Assembly (NCBI RefSeq): GCF_026625565.1
Contig: NZ_CP112998.1
Location: 3,474,501-3,538,500 of the forward strand
DNA length: 64,000 bases
Reading direction: 5' to 3'
DNA from: Dyadobacter pollutisoli
GTDB lineage: Bacteria; Bacteroidota; Bacteroidia; Cytophagales; Spirosomataceae
Shown here: positions 17,075 through 26,900 of the stretch, in pieces
Layout of the letters: the number at the start of each line of letters is the position of its first letter
Position numbering within the stretch: the first letter of the stretch is position 1
Notes under the pieces: generated by a model
Seen by the model: the letters and a program-made list of their open reading frames with translations, nothing else
Databases searched by the model: none
What the model was told of the DNA's origin: nothing
Program-made: the position numbers and the translations under genes

Positions 17075-18153
17075 ATACTCCTGATAATCAAAGAGGCATT
17101 ACCTCCGCCAAAGCCTGAGGCTGTTTTCAAAATAGTTTTCAGTTCTGCTTTTCTGTTTTCAGATATAATGTTCAATGCTTTGGAAGTACCTGCTTCCTGG
17201 TAACCAAGGCTTTTCAGTAGCACTCCATTTCGGATCATTTGCATGGAAGCGGTCGTTTCAATGACACCCGCGGCACCTAATGTATGGCCAAAATACCCTT
17301 TCATACTGTTGAGCGGAATATCGCTCAAACCCAGCCGGTCAAACGCAATGGATTCCATTTCATCATTAAAAACAGTGGCGGTACCGTGTGCCGAGATAAA
17401 ATCGATGTCTGCCGAACTGATCTGGTGACTATCCATTGTTTTTTTCACACTTCTGAAAAGCCCTTCGCCCGTACGAGACGGTCCCGAAATGTGATTGGCA
17501 TCATTGGCCGTAGTGCCCGAAAGCAAGTCCATTGGCGGATTTTTATAAATACCCCTGGAAGCTGAAACCACTACTGCTCCGCACCCCTCACCCATTGTAA
17601 TACCGTTCCGAGCGTTGTCAAATGGTGCGCACGGCTTGTCGCTGATCGCAAACAATGACTGAAAACCATACACCACAAAATCAGAAATCACGTCACAGCC
17701 AATCACAATGGCGTGTTCATATATGTGAGCGTCGATGAAGTTACTGGCAGCATTAATGGCCAATACGCCCGAAATACAGGCATTGGAAATCACTATCGGC
17801 TCGTTGGCGAGGTGAAAACGCTCGGTAATCGCAGCAACAGGACCACCAAACTGGTCATTGATATTCCGGTCCAGCTCGCCCTTCGTGGAACTAATGATTA
17901 CAATCGTTTTGTCAGAAGTAATGATGCTGTCATCAATACCCGCGCTGACCTTCTCCATTGCTTTGATCAGAAGCTGAGCAAACTTGCTGTCAGCCGTAAA
18001 ATCAAGGATTTTGGACAAATAAACACTTTCTCCGTCAAATCCGGCACTTTCTACCAACGAAATTCCTGACCGGTTATCATACACAGCCGACCAGTTGGTC
18101 TCTGCACTTTCACCCAATGGGCTAATGATCACCTCTGCACCGATATAGGTCAT
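17071..18153 (-). CDS. Beta-ketoacyl-ACP synthase (type II, short form)
   Basis: A 360-residue condensing enzyme with all three catalytic residues: Cys126 in VISNACISGVLA, His in SAHGTATVFNDE and His in GYFGHTLGAAGVIE. The N-terminus is shorter than FabF by about 35 residues but the core is complete. Its 3' end overlaps the start of the ketosynthase-half gene by four bases, suggesting co-translation and possibly a complex. It probably handles a particular extension or priming step of the polyene; which step cannot be told from sequence. Confidence 0.9.
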   Translation of the reverse strand: MTYIGAEVIISPLGESAETNWSAVYDNRSGISLVESAGFDGESVYLSKILDFTADSKFAQLLIKAMEKVSAGIDDSIITSDKTIVIISSTKGELDRNINDQFGGPVAAITERFHLANEPIVISNACISGVLAINAASNFIDAHIYEHAIVIGCDVISDFVVYGFQSLFAISDKPCAPFDNARNGITMGEGCGAVVVSASRGIYKNPPMDLLSGTTANDANHISGPSRTGEGLFRSVKKTMDSHQISSADIDFISAHGTATVFNDEMESIAFDRLGLSDIPLNSMKGYFGHTLGAAGVIETTASMQMIRNGVLLKSLGYQEAGTSKALNIISENRKAELKTILKTASGFGGGNASLIIRSI

Positions 18154-18155
18154 TT

Positions 18156-18569
18156 TTAAACGTTATTTTTCTCTTTCCACTCTTTGTAAAATTCCGGAGT
18201 GATCAATTCCAGTGTTCGCGACTCTTTGTCCAGAAATACCTGCATGGTTTTACCTACCGCACACAACTCGTTGGTAGTAAGGTTAAATACCTCATATTCA
18301 AACTGAATTTTGGCGGATTTGGCAGGTATATAGCGGGTTACGACTTTAATGATCTGCCCGTAATACACCGGTGCCTTATGATCTATTTCCGATTTGACGA
18401 TGGGAGTAAAATAACCTTTGTCAAAAATAGTCAGATATTCGAGGCCGTAAGCTTTACCAAATGCCTCGCGGCCGTCTTCGAAAAATTTGAGGTAATTACC
18501 ATGCCAAACTACGCCCATGGCATCGGTTTCACTGAATCGTATATCAATTTCGATTTCCGAGGCAATCAT
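18156..18569 (-). CDS. Acyl-CoA/ACP thioesterase (4HBT hotdog family)
   Basis: A 137-residue hotdog protein. The N-terminal ETDAMGVVWHGNYLKFFEDGREAFG carries the 4-hydroxybenzoyl-CoA thioesterase/YbgC motif with the catalytic Asp (DAMG) and the conserved HGNYL. It would release or edit acyl chains from ACP or CoA. Aryl-polyene clusters commonly contain such a thioesterase, thought to be a proofreading enzyme. It lies two bases before the short ketosynthase gene and 20 after the dehydratase gene in the operon. Confidence 0.87.
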   Translation of the reverse strand: MIASEIEIDIRFSETDAMGVVWHGNYLKFFEDGREAFGKAYGLEYLTIFDKGYFTPIVKSEIDHKAPVYYGQIIKVVTRYIPAKSAKIQFEYEVFNLTTNELCAVGKTMQVFLDKESRTLELITPEFYKEWKEKNNV

Positions 18570-18589
18570 ACTACTATTATCGTTAGGGG

Positions 18590-19009
18590 TTATTCCGATA
18601 CTACAATCTTCATTTCACAGCCAAGCAATATACGCCCTTCCAGGAAACTTTCGCCTTTCACCAGGTAAATATTTCCAAGCTGATGCAATGGTGTAACGAT
18701 GGTTGTGATCGTTGTATTGACCGCAGGAAGCTCAAAAACTTCCAATCGGCTGACAGCCCCAATAAAGCCAATTTTAGGCTTTCCGTCTGTTTGATGATCC
18801 AGAAATCCAAATGAAGCAGCACAGGTCTGCGCTATGTTTTCCACAAGACCCGTAGCCTGAAACTGGCCGTTTTCTACCAGCAGGTTTTCGCTTTCAATGT
18901 AAAAATCCGATTCAAATCTCTCCGGCGCAACGCTGACGAGATTATCAATCATAACAAATGGCTGACGATGCGGAATGTACTGCGTGATAGCGTCTTTGGA
19001 GACAATCAT
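18590..19009 (-). CDS. 3-hydroxyacyl-ACP dehydratase-like hotdog protein
   Basis: A 139-residue hotdog protein with PHRQPFVMIDNL near the N-terminus and GLVENIAQTCAASFGF further on. The His of PHR and the Glu of ENIAQ form a credible dehydratase dyad, as in the ApeP-like dehydratases of aryl-polyene clusters. It would remove water from 3-hydroxyacyl-ACP to leave the trans double bond. Unlike the second, FabZ-like protein of this operon, both expected catalytic residues are present. Its start overlaps the end of the acyltransferase gene by four bases. Confidence 0.85.
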   Translation of the reverse strand: MIVSKDAITQYIPHRQPFVMIDNLVSVAPERFESDFYIESENLLVENGQFQATGLVENIAQTCAASFGFLDHQTDGKPKIGFIGAVSRLEVFELPAVNTTITTIVTPLHQLGNIYLVKGESFLEGRILLGCEMKIVVSE

Positions 19010-19875
19010 TCGCTGAAAAAATTGAAATAATTAAACCATTGTTCCGGATATTCCCGCACCTTTCTTTCCAGTTCCGCAACATATTGCCGGGCGATTTCCT
19101 CCGGTTTGATCCGCCCCGTAACGGGTAGTGTTGCACTCAGGTGGTAACTGTATTTTCCATCCTTCGCAGCAAAAACGAATGTGACCGGTGCATCGAACTT
19201 GGAGGCGATCACGAAAGGTCCGTATGGAAATTTGGCCTTTTTACCAAAAAAGTCCAGCTCTATAAATTTCGAACCTTCCAGGTACCTGTCCGAATGAATG
19301 GCAACAAACTCATTGTTTATCAAAGCATTGCGGATCGAAATAATATGTGACAGGTCGTTTTTAATGGCTATCACTTTAAACCGCGAACCGCCTGTCGACA
19401 GATCCATATATTTCTTAATGTTCTCGACCTCGGCATCCAGCATCACAATGTTGATCGTCGGCGTAATGCGTCCTTTCAACAGGTTACCGGCTGTTTCCCA
19501 GTTTCCCAGGTGCGCGCTCAGCAGGATACCTCCTTTTCCGCCATCCCTGATATCGACCAGATATTGCTCATTCTGAAAGGTATGCGAGAACTTTTCGTCC
19601 TTCCCAAGCAAAAAAGCAGCCCTATCGACCAGCGTCTGGCCGAAAATGTAAAAGTTTTTCCGCGCCAGCTTCCTGGCGTCGGAACCCGAAATGTGAAGAG
19701 TGTCCTGATAAAAATCCAGAAGCGCCTTTTTGGGTTTTGCAGCAAACAGATAATAGTAATAAGTAACTATTTGCAAAAGGCGGTATGCAAAACCCAGCCC
19801 CAATGAATTGATAAAAAAAAGAAAGATTTTATACCCCGTTAAGGATCCTTTGGTCTTACCGTCCCAACGGTTCAT
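19006..19875 (-). CDS. LpxL/HtrB-like lysophospholipid acyltransferase
   Basis: A 289-residue protein of the lipid A acyltransferase family. It has an N-terminal hydrophobic segment (about residues 13-45) for inner-membrane attachment and the catalytic HLGNWE (H-x4-E) in GILLSAHLGNWETAGNLL. Housekeeping LpxL acylates lipid A, but this copy lies between an ACP gene (3 bases) and a dehydratase gene (4-base overlap) inside the pigment operon, so transfer of the polyene acyl chain from ACP to a lipid or sugar acceptor is the more likely job. That is by analogy with aryl-polyene clusters. Confidence 0.87.
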   Translation of the reverse strand: MNRWDGKTKGSLTGYKIFLFFINSLGLGFAYRLLQIVTYYYYLFAAKPKKALLDFYQDTLHISGSDARKLARKNFYIFGQTLVDRAAFLLGKDEKFSHTFQNEQYLVDIRDGGKGGILLSAHLGNWETAGNLLKGRITPTINIVMLDAEVENIKKYMDLSTGGSRFKVIAIKNDLSHIISIRNALINNEFVAIHSDRYLEGSKFIELDFFGKKAKFPYGPFVIASKFDAPVTFVFAAKDGKYSYHLSATLPVTGRIKPEEIARQYVAELERKVREYPEQWFNYFNFFSE

Positions 19876-19878
19876 TGA

Positions 19879-20145
19879 TTATAATGCAAGTTTCTTGCGT
19901 ACAAGCTGATAGAAATCTCCGAAAGTGGTAATTTCCTTAAAGTCTTCGCCGGTTAGTTTGACGTTGAGATTTTCTTCAATGAGCACCACCAGATCTACAT
20001 AGTCCAAACTATCCAGATCTAATGTGTCTTTAAGACTGTTTTCAGGAAGAATCAGATCCCGGTCCACCTCAAACTCCTCAGATAAAAAATCTCTGGTTTC
20101 TTCAATAACTTCTTCCCAACTCATTTTTACGTCGTTAGCATACAT
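19879..20145 (-). CDS. Acyl carrier protein (second of two)
   Basis: An 88-residue ACP with the attachment Ser46 in LDLDSLDYVDLVVL. An in-frame ATG at codon 8 (MSWEEVIEE) may be the true start: a -7 promoter box lies only a few bases upstream of the first ATG, so a transcript from it would be nearly leaderless with the longer form but have a leader of about 20 bases with the shorter one. The gene leads the second part of the leftward pigment block, three bases ahead of the LpxL-like acyltransferase, and probably supplies that enzyme or the priming steps. Confidence 0.9.
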   Translation of the reverse strand: MYANDVKMSWEEVIEETRDFLSEEFEVDRDLILPENSLKDTLDLDSLDYVDLVVLIEENLNVKLTGEDFKEITTFGDFYQLVRKKLAL

Positions 20146-20150
20146 GGCTA

Positions 20151-20158
20151 CAAAATTA
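20151..20158 (-). promoter_or_regulatory. Candidate internal promoter of the pigment operon
   Basis: Minus-strand TAATTTTG, an exact TAnnTTTG element, in the 192-base gap between the upstream ketosynthase gene and the second ACP gene. It would let the ACP-to-glycosyltransferase part be transcribed separately from the ammonia-lyase, FabG and ketosynthase part. No convincing terminator hairpin is visible in the gap. Confidence 0.5.
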
Positions 20159-20337
20159 ATTTATTTGCGCTGATAGTTTAAAAATATTCCTAAATTTTGA
20201 AATATAATACATCTCTGACACAATAATTTTTATAAAATATCATTGACGTCTTCCGGAATACTTGGGTAAAACAAAAATACACAAATTCCTCCGCCGGATA
20301 CTGCCGTTTACGAAGTTCGAAACGCTGGAAGATGGCA

Positions 20338-21561
20338 TTAATTCCGGAACTTTTTGAGTATCAGCGTAGAATTGGTACCTCCAAATCCGAAAGAATTAGA
20401 CAGAAAGCAGTCGATAGTCTGTTCTTTCGTTTGAGAAATGATATTGATCCGGGCAGAATCTTCGTCCGGGTTTTCGAAATTGATATTGGGAGCTATAAAG
20501 GAATGTTGCATCATGAGCATCGAATACACGATCTCGCTCGCTCCCGCCATCCAGCATTCATGACCGGTCATGGATTTGGTAGAGCTTACCGGAACATCAC
20601 CTCCAAAGACTTCGTAGATCGCACGCGCCTCGCTCCCATCCCCCACAGGCGTGGAAGTAGCATGCGCATTGATATAATCTACTTCGTTAACTGAGATACC
20701 GGCTTGCTTCAAAGCCATTTTCAATGACCTCGATTGTCCATCAATGCTCGGGTTGGAGATATGGTCACCATTGGAAGAAAAGCCATATCCGATCAGTTCA
20801 GCTAAAATAGGCGCTCCTCGCTGCACTGCCGATTCGTAGGATTCAAGGATCACAGTAGCCGCTCCGCCACTTGGGATCAGGCCGTCACGGTCGCGGTCAA
20901 ATGGCCTGGATGCTTTGGCTGGCTCCGATTCACGAACTGAGAATGTCCCCAAACCGTCGAAACTCGCCATAGCGGCAGCATTGATTTCCTGTGCGCCGCC
21001 ACAAATGATCCTTTCCTGCAGTCCCTGGCTGATCATCAGGTAGCCCATGCCAATGGAGTGAGACCCCGAAGCGCAAGCAGCACTCAGCGTGAAATTAATG
21101 CCTTTCAGTTTAAATATCGTCGAAAGGTTCATGTTGACGGTACTGTTCATATTCTGAAAGATAGCACCACTTCCGATGAGCGTCGTATCGTGTTTTTCTT
21201 TGGCTTTATCGACAGCCTCTATCACCGAAGCGGCCGTGCTGTCGTTACCATATATAATACCTGTTTCGCTTTTTTCAAGAAAATCAATGTCCAGGCCGGA
21301 GAGTTCCAATGCCTCCCTCGTAGCCATGTACGCGTAGATAGCAGGCTGGTGCATGCCCAGACGCTGCCTTCTCGATAAGTAATTTTTGAGGTCGGGCTCA
21401 GCAACCATACCCGTCAATGCCGAGCGGAAGCCGAAATCTTTCCTGACCTGGTCGAATATAATACCACTTTTACCGGCATACAGTGAGTCTCGCACCTCGT
21501 CCAGGTTCGTACCCAGGCAAGAGTAAATTCCAATACCGGTTATTACAACTCTGTGGCTCAT
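20338..21561 (-). CDS. Beta-ketoacyl-ACP synthase (type II, complete)
   Basis: A 407-residue FabF-type condensing enzyme. Cys163 in LSAACASGSHSIG, His in NAHATSTPVGDGSE and His in MTGHECWMAGASE complete the Cys-His-His triad. The early position in the block, four bases downstream of FabG, suggests a role in the first condensations onto the aryl starter, but this is inference. Ketosynthases of this subgroup (GHECWMAGASE) are also seen in aryl-polyene loci. It is the third of three catalytically complete ketosynthases in the locus. Confidence 0.92.
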   Translation of the reverse strand: MSHRVVITGIGIYSCLGTNLDEVRDSLYAGKSGIIFDQVRKDFGFRSALTGMVAEPDLKNYLSRRQRLGMHQPAIYAYMATREALELSGLDIDFLEKSETGIIYGNDSTAASVIEAVDKAKEKHDTTLIGSGAIFQNMNSTVNMNLSTIFKLKGINFTLSAACASGSHSIGMGYLMISQGLQERIICGGAQEINAAAMASFDGLGTFSVRESEPAKASRPFDRDRDGLIPSGGAATVILESYESAVQRGAPILAELIGYGFSSNGDHISNPSIDGQSRSLKMALKQAGISVNEVDYINAHATSTPVGDGSEARAIYEVFGGDVPVSSTKSMTGHECWMAGASEIVYSMLMMQHSFIAPNINFENPDEDSARINIISQTKEQTIDCFLSNSFGFGGTNSTLILKKFRN

Positions 21562-21564
21562 CGA

Positions 21565-22296
21565 TTATGAATAAATTCCTCCGTTAATATTGATCACCTC
21601 GCCGGTAATGTAGGCCGCTTTGTCCGAAACCAGAAAACTCACCAGATGAGCGACTTCTTCTGCTTTTCCAAACCTGCTCATCGGGATCATTTGTTTCAGT
21701 TCCTCCTCGTTGAGGTCCTTGGTCATGTCGCTGGTGATAAACCCCGGTGCCACTGCATTCACTGTGATCTTACGTTTCGCTACTTCCTGCGCCAATGCTT
21801 TGGTAGCCGCAATCATCGCACCTTTTGCGGCCGAGTAATTGGTCTGCCCTGCCACTCCCTTCATCCCCGATACCGACGCGATGTTGACGATCCGGCCCGT
21901 GCGCTTCCGCAGCATTTGCTGAATGGCGTTCTGGGTAACGTTAAAAAAACCTTTCGCGGACGTTCCCAGTACCTCGTCCCAATCTTTCTCGGGCATCCAC
22001 ATAAACAACCCGTCGCGTGTCACGCCGGCATTATTCACCAAAACACTGATGGTCTTATCTTCGTTCTGCTGTTTCCAGTTGTTCAATGCATCATCCACCT
22101 CTTGCTTTACCTGCACATCAAACTGCAAAAGTTCCCCCTGACCGCCGGAAGCCGTAATCGCAGCTAATGTTTCTTCCGCAGCAGCTTGATTTGAAGCGTA
22201 GTTGATCAATATATATAGTCCATGATCCTTGGCCAGCTGCACCGCAATTGCCCGGCCAATTCCTCGGGATGCGCCTGTTACCAATGCACAACTCAT
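21565..22296 (-). CDS. fabG: 3-oxoacyl-ACP reductase (FabG-like)
   Basis: A 243-residue short-chain dehydrogenase. It has the NADP(H) loop TGASRGIGRAI at the N-terminus, LVNNAGVTRDG in the middle, and the catalytic Ser-Tyr-Lys in NIASVSGMKGVAGQTNYSAAK. It reduces 3-oxoacyl-ACP to 3-hydroxyacyl-ACP in each polyene cycle. Its start overlaps the end of the ammonia-lyase gene by four bases (ATGA), and it precedes a ketosynthase by four bases. It is probably a pathway-specific copy; the housekeeping fabG would be expected with fabD or acpP. Confidence 0.9.
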   Translation of the reverse strand: MSCALVTGASRGIGRAIAVQLAKDHGLYILINYASNQAAAEETLAAITASGGQGELLQFDVQVKQEVDDALNNWKQQNEDKTISVLVNNAGVTRDGLFMWMPEKDWDEVLGTSAKGFFNVTQNAIQQMLRKRTGRIVNIASVSGMKGVAGQTNYSAAKGAMIAATKALAQEVAKRKITVNAVAPGFITSDMTKDLNEEELKQMIPMSRFGKAEEVAHLVSFLVSDKAAYITGEVININGGIYS

Positions 22297-23822
22297 AATT
22301 TAAACGGGTTTTCTTTAATGTATTCAAAAACAGCGGCGATACTTTCAGCCTGTGGAATGTCTTCCGTAACAAAATGTGCGTGTTGACGAATCCGGTCGTA
22401 AATAGATTTGGCATTGGGCGAAAGTCGCTCCTTTTCCTCAGGATCCAGCAGGTCGATCGCCTGGCAAATCGCCATAATATGAATGGACATCACCTGAAAT
22501 GAATTTTCCAGTACCTGCTTGGCGAGCACCGCACTGTTGGTCCCCATACTCACAATGTCCTGATTATCATTGTTATTGGGAATGCTATGCACATATACCG
22601 AGCTCGACAATGCCTGATTTTCAGCAGTTGTGGAAGTCGCCGTAAATTGCACACCCTGAAAACCGAAGTTCAAGCCCCAGGTCCCTGCATTCAGAAAAGG
22701 AGGGAATTTGCCGTTCAGTTTGCTATTCATCAGGAAGTTCAGCTGTCGCTCCATGAGCATGGAAAGCTTCGTCAGCACGATTTTTACCTTATCCATTTCC
22801 AGCGAAATGTAGTCACCGTGGAAATTGCCACCATGAAAAACGTTATCATCGTCAGGGCTTACGATCGGATTATCATTGGTAGAATTCAATTCGTTCTCAA
22901 TGACTTCCTGGGCGTATTGGATCGTATCCAGTATTGGCCCCAAGATTTGCGGTACACATCTTACCGAATAGTACTCCTGTATTTTACGTTCAAATTCCTT
23001 GCGTTGCAGCGCGGTGTCATCCTTGAACAGCTCCTCGCGGCTGCGTATCATCTGGCTGCCTGCCACAAAATCGCGCATTTGCTGCGCTACCAGCTGCTGG
23101 CCTTTGTGGTGTTTTACCGCATTCAGTTGCTTTGAGAAAGAATCATCAAACGCCTCAATCACCTCATTCAACATAGAAGAAGCCGCGATCGCCCATTGCA
23201 AAAGGCGTTTCGCGTAGATCACATTGATCGCCGCCATACCCGTCATGCAGGAGGTGCCATTGATCAGGCCAAGACCGTCACGAAGCTCCATTTTGAGCGG
23301 CTCAATGGCTTTTTCAGCTAAAACATCTGCTGTTTTTGTTCTGACACCATCCTTATATACATACCCCTCCCCGATCAGGTTGAGGCCCAGATGTGACAAC
23401 TGGACCAAGTCTCCGCTGGCTCCGACGCTGCCGTGTTCAAAAATTTCAGGAACGATACCTTTGTTCAAAAACGCAACCAATTGCTTGATTACCGCTGTAC
23501 TTACCCCTGAATTGGCCTGTAAAAACGAGTTCAGACGGGCAACCATCACGCTACGGGCGTAAATTTCGTTCAGCGGCTTACCGATTCCGCTTGAATGGCT
23601 GCGGATCAGATTGTACTGAAGGTTACTTAGTTTGTCGGTCTCAATACGGTACTGGGCCATCGGTCCAAAACCAGTGTTGATTCCATATATAATTTTATCT
23701 TTGGAGAAATTCGTTAAAAAGGCAAAGGATTTCGAAACTTGATTGAGGGCGTTTTCGGGCAAGATAAATTCCTTCTTTTCAAAAGCATACTGCTCGATCT
23801 GAGCTAAGGAAATACTATTCAT
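22293..23822 (-). CDS. Aromatic amino acid ammonia-lyase (probably tyrosine)
   Basis: A 509-residue MIO-dependent lyase of the HAL/PAL/TAL family. The self-cyclising triad Ala-Ser-Gly is at residues 135-137 in GSVGASGDLVQLSH, with YGINTGFGP upstream and the conserved STAENQALSSSVYVHSIPNNNDNQD near the C-terminal third. In flexirubin loci this enzyme is a tyrosine ammonia-lyase giving 4-coumarate, the aryl starter. The substrate-selectivity loop reads LIRSHSSG, as in such Bacteroidota enzymes, but histidine specificity cannot be ruled out from sequence alone; the absence of other hut genes here favours tyrosine. First gene of the leftward block. Confidence 0.88.
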   Translation of the reverse strand: MNSISLAQIEQYAFEKKEFILPENALNQVSKSFAFLTNFSKDKIIYGINTGFGPMAQYRIETDKLSNLQYNLIRSHSSGIGKPLNEIYARSVMVARLNSFLQANSGVSTAVIKQLVAFLNKGIVPEIFEHGSVGASGDLVQLSHLGLNLIGEGYVYKDGVRTKTADVLAEKAIEPLKMELRDGLGLINGTSCMTGMAAINVIYAKRLLQWAIAASSMLNEVIEAFDDSFSKQLNAVKHHKGQQLVAQQMRDFVAGSQMIRSREELFKDDTALQRKEFERKIQEYYSVRCVPQILGPILDTIQYAQEVIENELNSTNDNPIVSPDDDNVFHGGNFHGDYISLEMDKVKIVLTKLSMLMERQLNFLMNSKLNGKFPPFLNAGTWGLNFGFQGVQFTATSTTAENQALSSSVYVHSIPNNNDNQDIVSMGTNSAVLAKQVLENSFQVMSIHIMAICQAIDLLDPEEKERLSPNAKSIYDRIRQHAHFVTEDIPQAESIAAVFEYIKENPFKL

Positions 23823-23847
23823 TTAGTGATAGCGTAATTAATATTGT

Positions 23848-23880
23848 GTAAAATAAATCTTTTTTTGCGGCTTTGACAAA
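23848..23880 (-). promoter_or_regulatory. Candidate promoter of the leftward pigment block
   Basis: On the minus strand TTTG is followed after about 21 bases by TATTTTAC, near the Bacteroidota -33/-7 pattern, about 26 bases before the ammonia-lyase start. The -7 box is imperfect, so the call is moderate. Confidence 0.4.
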
Positions 23881-23939
23881 CCAGTTGTCTGACGCTCATA
23901 ACCGCGGGGCAGTCCGGCGTGCGGTAATACATTCGGAAG

Positions 23940-23969
23940 TTGCCGGATCTGTACATTTCATTAATTTTG
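23940..23969 (+). promoter_or_regulatory. Candidate promoter of the rightward pigment block
   Basis: TTG, then 19 bases, then TAATTTTG, an exact TAnnTTTG -7 box, ending 25 bases before the start of the MMPL fusion gene. Together with the opposing element it forms a divergent promoter region of about 170 bases that would control both halves of the pigment locus. Confidence 0.6.
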
Positions 23970-23994
23970 TCTGACACTCACGTTTTCCCTGTCA

Positions 23995-26900
23995 ATGATC
24001 GGCGATTTACTTTTAAGGCTTAATAAATTTCTTTCCAGTCACAAAACCGCGTTTTTTCTTAGCCTTGCCATCATTGTCAGCGTACTTTTTGCGGGTATTT
24101 TGCGCCTAAAAGTAACCGAAAGTATTTTCGCCACCTTACCGGATGGTAAAAGCTTCGAAGAATTCAATCGTTTGGTGGAAAGTAAAAACATCATCAATCA
24201 GGTCGTTTTCTCCATTGAAATCCCCGCCGAAACTGCTACCGACGAAGCGAAAGAGCTGGCCGAAGCTTTTTCCGATTCGCTGAGCCGCTATACCAAAGGC
24301 TACATTCGGAATATCCGCGCTGAGCGACCTAATGTACAAGAAGATGTGTACGATTATGTCTATACCCATTTTCCCCTGCTCATTAATCCTGAATATTACG
24401 GCCATATCAATGCCCGGCTGGTACCCGACTCTATCCGTTCGGCTGTTACCGGGACTTATAACCAGCTCATTACGCCCGGCGGGTCATTCCTGAAACAGTT
24501 TATAATCAACGACCCGCTCGGTATCACAGGGAAGTATTTTCGGGAGCTCAATGTCAATAATAATTCCAATGGCATGGTGCTGGACGATGGCGTCATGTTC
24601 AGCGCAGACCGTAAAAAAGTCATTGTTTTCGCATCTACTAGCTACGATTCGGGCAATTCTGAAAAAAATGTAGAGCTCTACAACCTGACCGAAACATTCA
24701 GATCAAAATGGAACAAACAAAACCGGCATAATCATTTCACGTATTTCGGAACCTTCGAAATCTCTGCCAGAAATGCAATCCAGGTCAAGCGCGATTCCTA
24801 TTTCACGTCTTTCCTGGCCCTGGGTGGGATATTACTGCTGCTAATCGCCTACTATCGCAAACTGCTCGTACCTGTTTACATTATCCTGCCAGGACTTTTC
24901 GGCGGAATTTTTGCTTTGGGGATCATCGGTTATATTCGCCCCGAAGTGTCAGGTATCTCGCTGGCGACCGGAGCGGTGATTTTCGGTATTCTGTTGGATT
25001 ACGCCTTTCATTTTTTTACGCATCTCAGACATACCCATTCCCTTTCGCAGGCGATCAAAGAAGTGAGTGCGCCTTTACTAACGGGCAGTTTCACGACCGT
25101 GATGGCATTCAGCGCTTTGCATTTTGCCAATTCCGTGGTGTTGCAGGATTTTGGTCTATTCGCTTCCCTGAGCCTCCTGGGCGCTGCTATATTTACATTA
25201 ATTGCCCTCCCACTCATTCTCGACGCCACTTCGTTTGATTACAAAAAGATCCCGGCAGAACAGCGATCTTTTAACATTCCGAAGATACCTGCCTCGGTAA
25301 GGTCTTATGTGCTGGTCGCGATCGGCGTGCTCACATTGGTTTTCCTCTACTTCGCGCGTTTTACTGAATTCGACAGCGGTTTTGAAAATCTCAGCATTCA
25401 GGATGACGATCTGAGCAACAGGGAGCAGGCACTTACCGGTATCAATCCACGCGCGGAAAAGCGGATTTATGTTTTCGCTACCAGCCCGGTGCGCGCCCAT
25501 GCGGAAAAAGTCAATTTTGAGGTATATCAGAAATTGGTAGCACTCAAACAAAATAGCAAGATCAACAGCTTTGTGTCGTCAGGCGCTTTTTTGATCCCTC
25601 GTGATCTTCAAATCGAACGAAAGCTGCGATGGAATAGCTTCTGGAATGTACAGCGTAAGGATTCCACGTTTCGTATTCTGGACCAAACTGCCGCGAAAAG
25701 TGGCTTCAATGCTTATGCTTTTAATGACTTCAAAGATTGGGTTTCAGGGAGAAATCAGTCTTCTGTTTCCCTGGACACGCTTTTTAATGAACTGGGGATA
25801 GATAATCTGGTAGATGTAAAATCGTCTGGTACCACATTCATTACCACGCTGATCGTTCCTCAAAAACAACTTTCGGAAGTAAAAAAAGACCTGCGAACGA
25901 TCCCCGGCGTAGACATATTTGACCGCGGCGAGCTGGCTGGCGAGCTGCTCACAATGGTCAAGGACGATTTCAACTACCTGTTATTAATCTCGGCCTCCAT
26001 TGTATTCCTCACATTGCTAGTCGTTTACGGACGAATTGAGCTAACATTCCTTTCATTTTTACCTATGGTGATCAGCTGGATCTGGATACTTGGGATAGCG
26101 GCGATACTGGGTATTAAATTCAATTTTGTCAATGTCATTGTAACCACATTCATCTTCGGATTGGGCGACGATTTCAGCATTTTTGTGACGGACGGGCTGC
26201 TCAGCAAGTACAAAACCGGCAAGGATACATTACGTTCCTACCAATCGGCGATTGCATTGTCCGCTACCACTACTATTATAGGTACGGGCGTCCTTATTTT
26301 TGCCAAACACCCTGCCATTCATTCCATTGCCCTCATCAGTGTGCTCGGGATTGTTTGTATCCTTTTCATTTCATTCGTTTTCCAGCCCGTTTTCTTTGAC
26401 TTTTTTGTCCAGAACAGAATTGCAAAAAAGAAGGCGCCGGTAACCATGCTGCCTTTCCTGATCAGCGTTTCAAGTTTTACATATTTTTTGTCAGGATGCC
26501 TTTTTCTGCATTCCAAACTGGTTACGATTCTTATTTTGCCCATTTCGAAGAAAAGGAAGCGGGAAATGATCAACCGGTCACTGTCTTTTTATGCCAAAAC
26601 GGTCATCTACTCCGGCCCGCACGTGCGCAAAAATTTCTCGGGACTTGAAAATCTGAATATGGATAAACCGGTGATTTTCATTGCTAACCATACTTCGTTT
26701 CTGGACATTCTGCTGGCTATCATGCTGCATCCGAAAATTGTGCTGATGGTTAAAGGCTGGGTCTACAATTCCCCATTCTTCGGACCCATCATCCGCTATG
26801 CGGGCTATGTGTACACGGACGACGGCCCGGAAGAGAACATCAGAAAGTTAAAAGGACTCGTTGCGGACGGCTATTCGTTGCTAATTTTCCCGGAAGGCAC

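Noticed and set aside
22293..23822. Histidine catabolism gene hutH
   Set aside because: No other hut gene is present and the gene overlaps a pigment-pathway reductase; a tyrosine ammonia-lyase role fits better.
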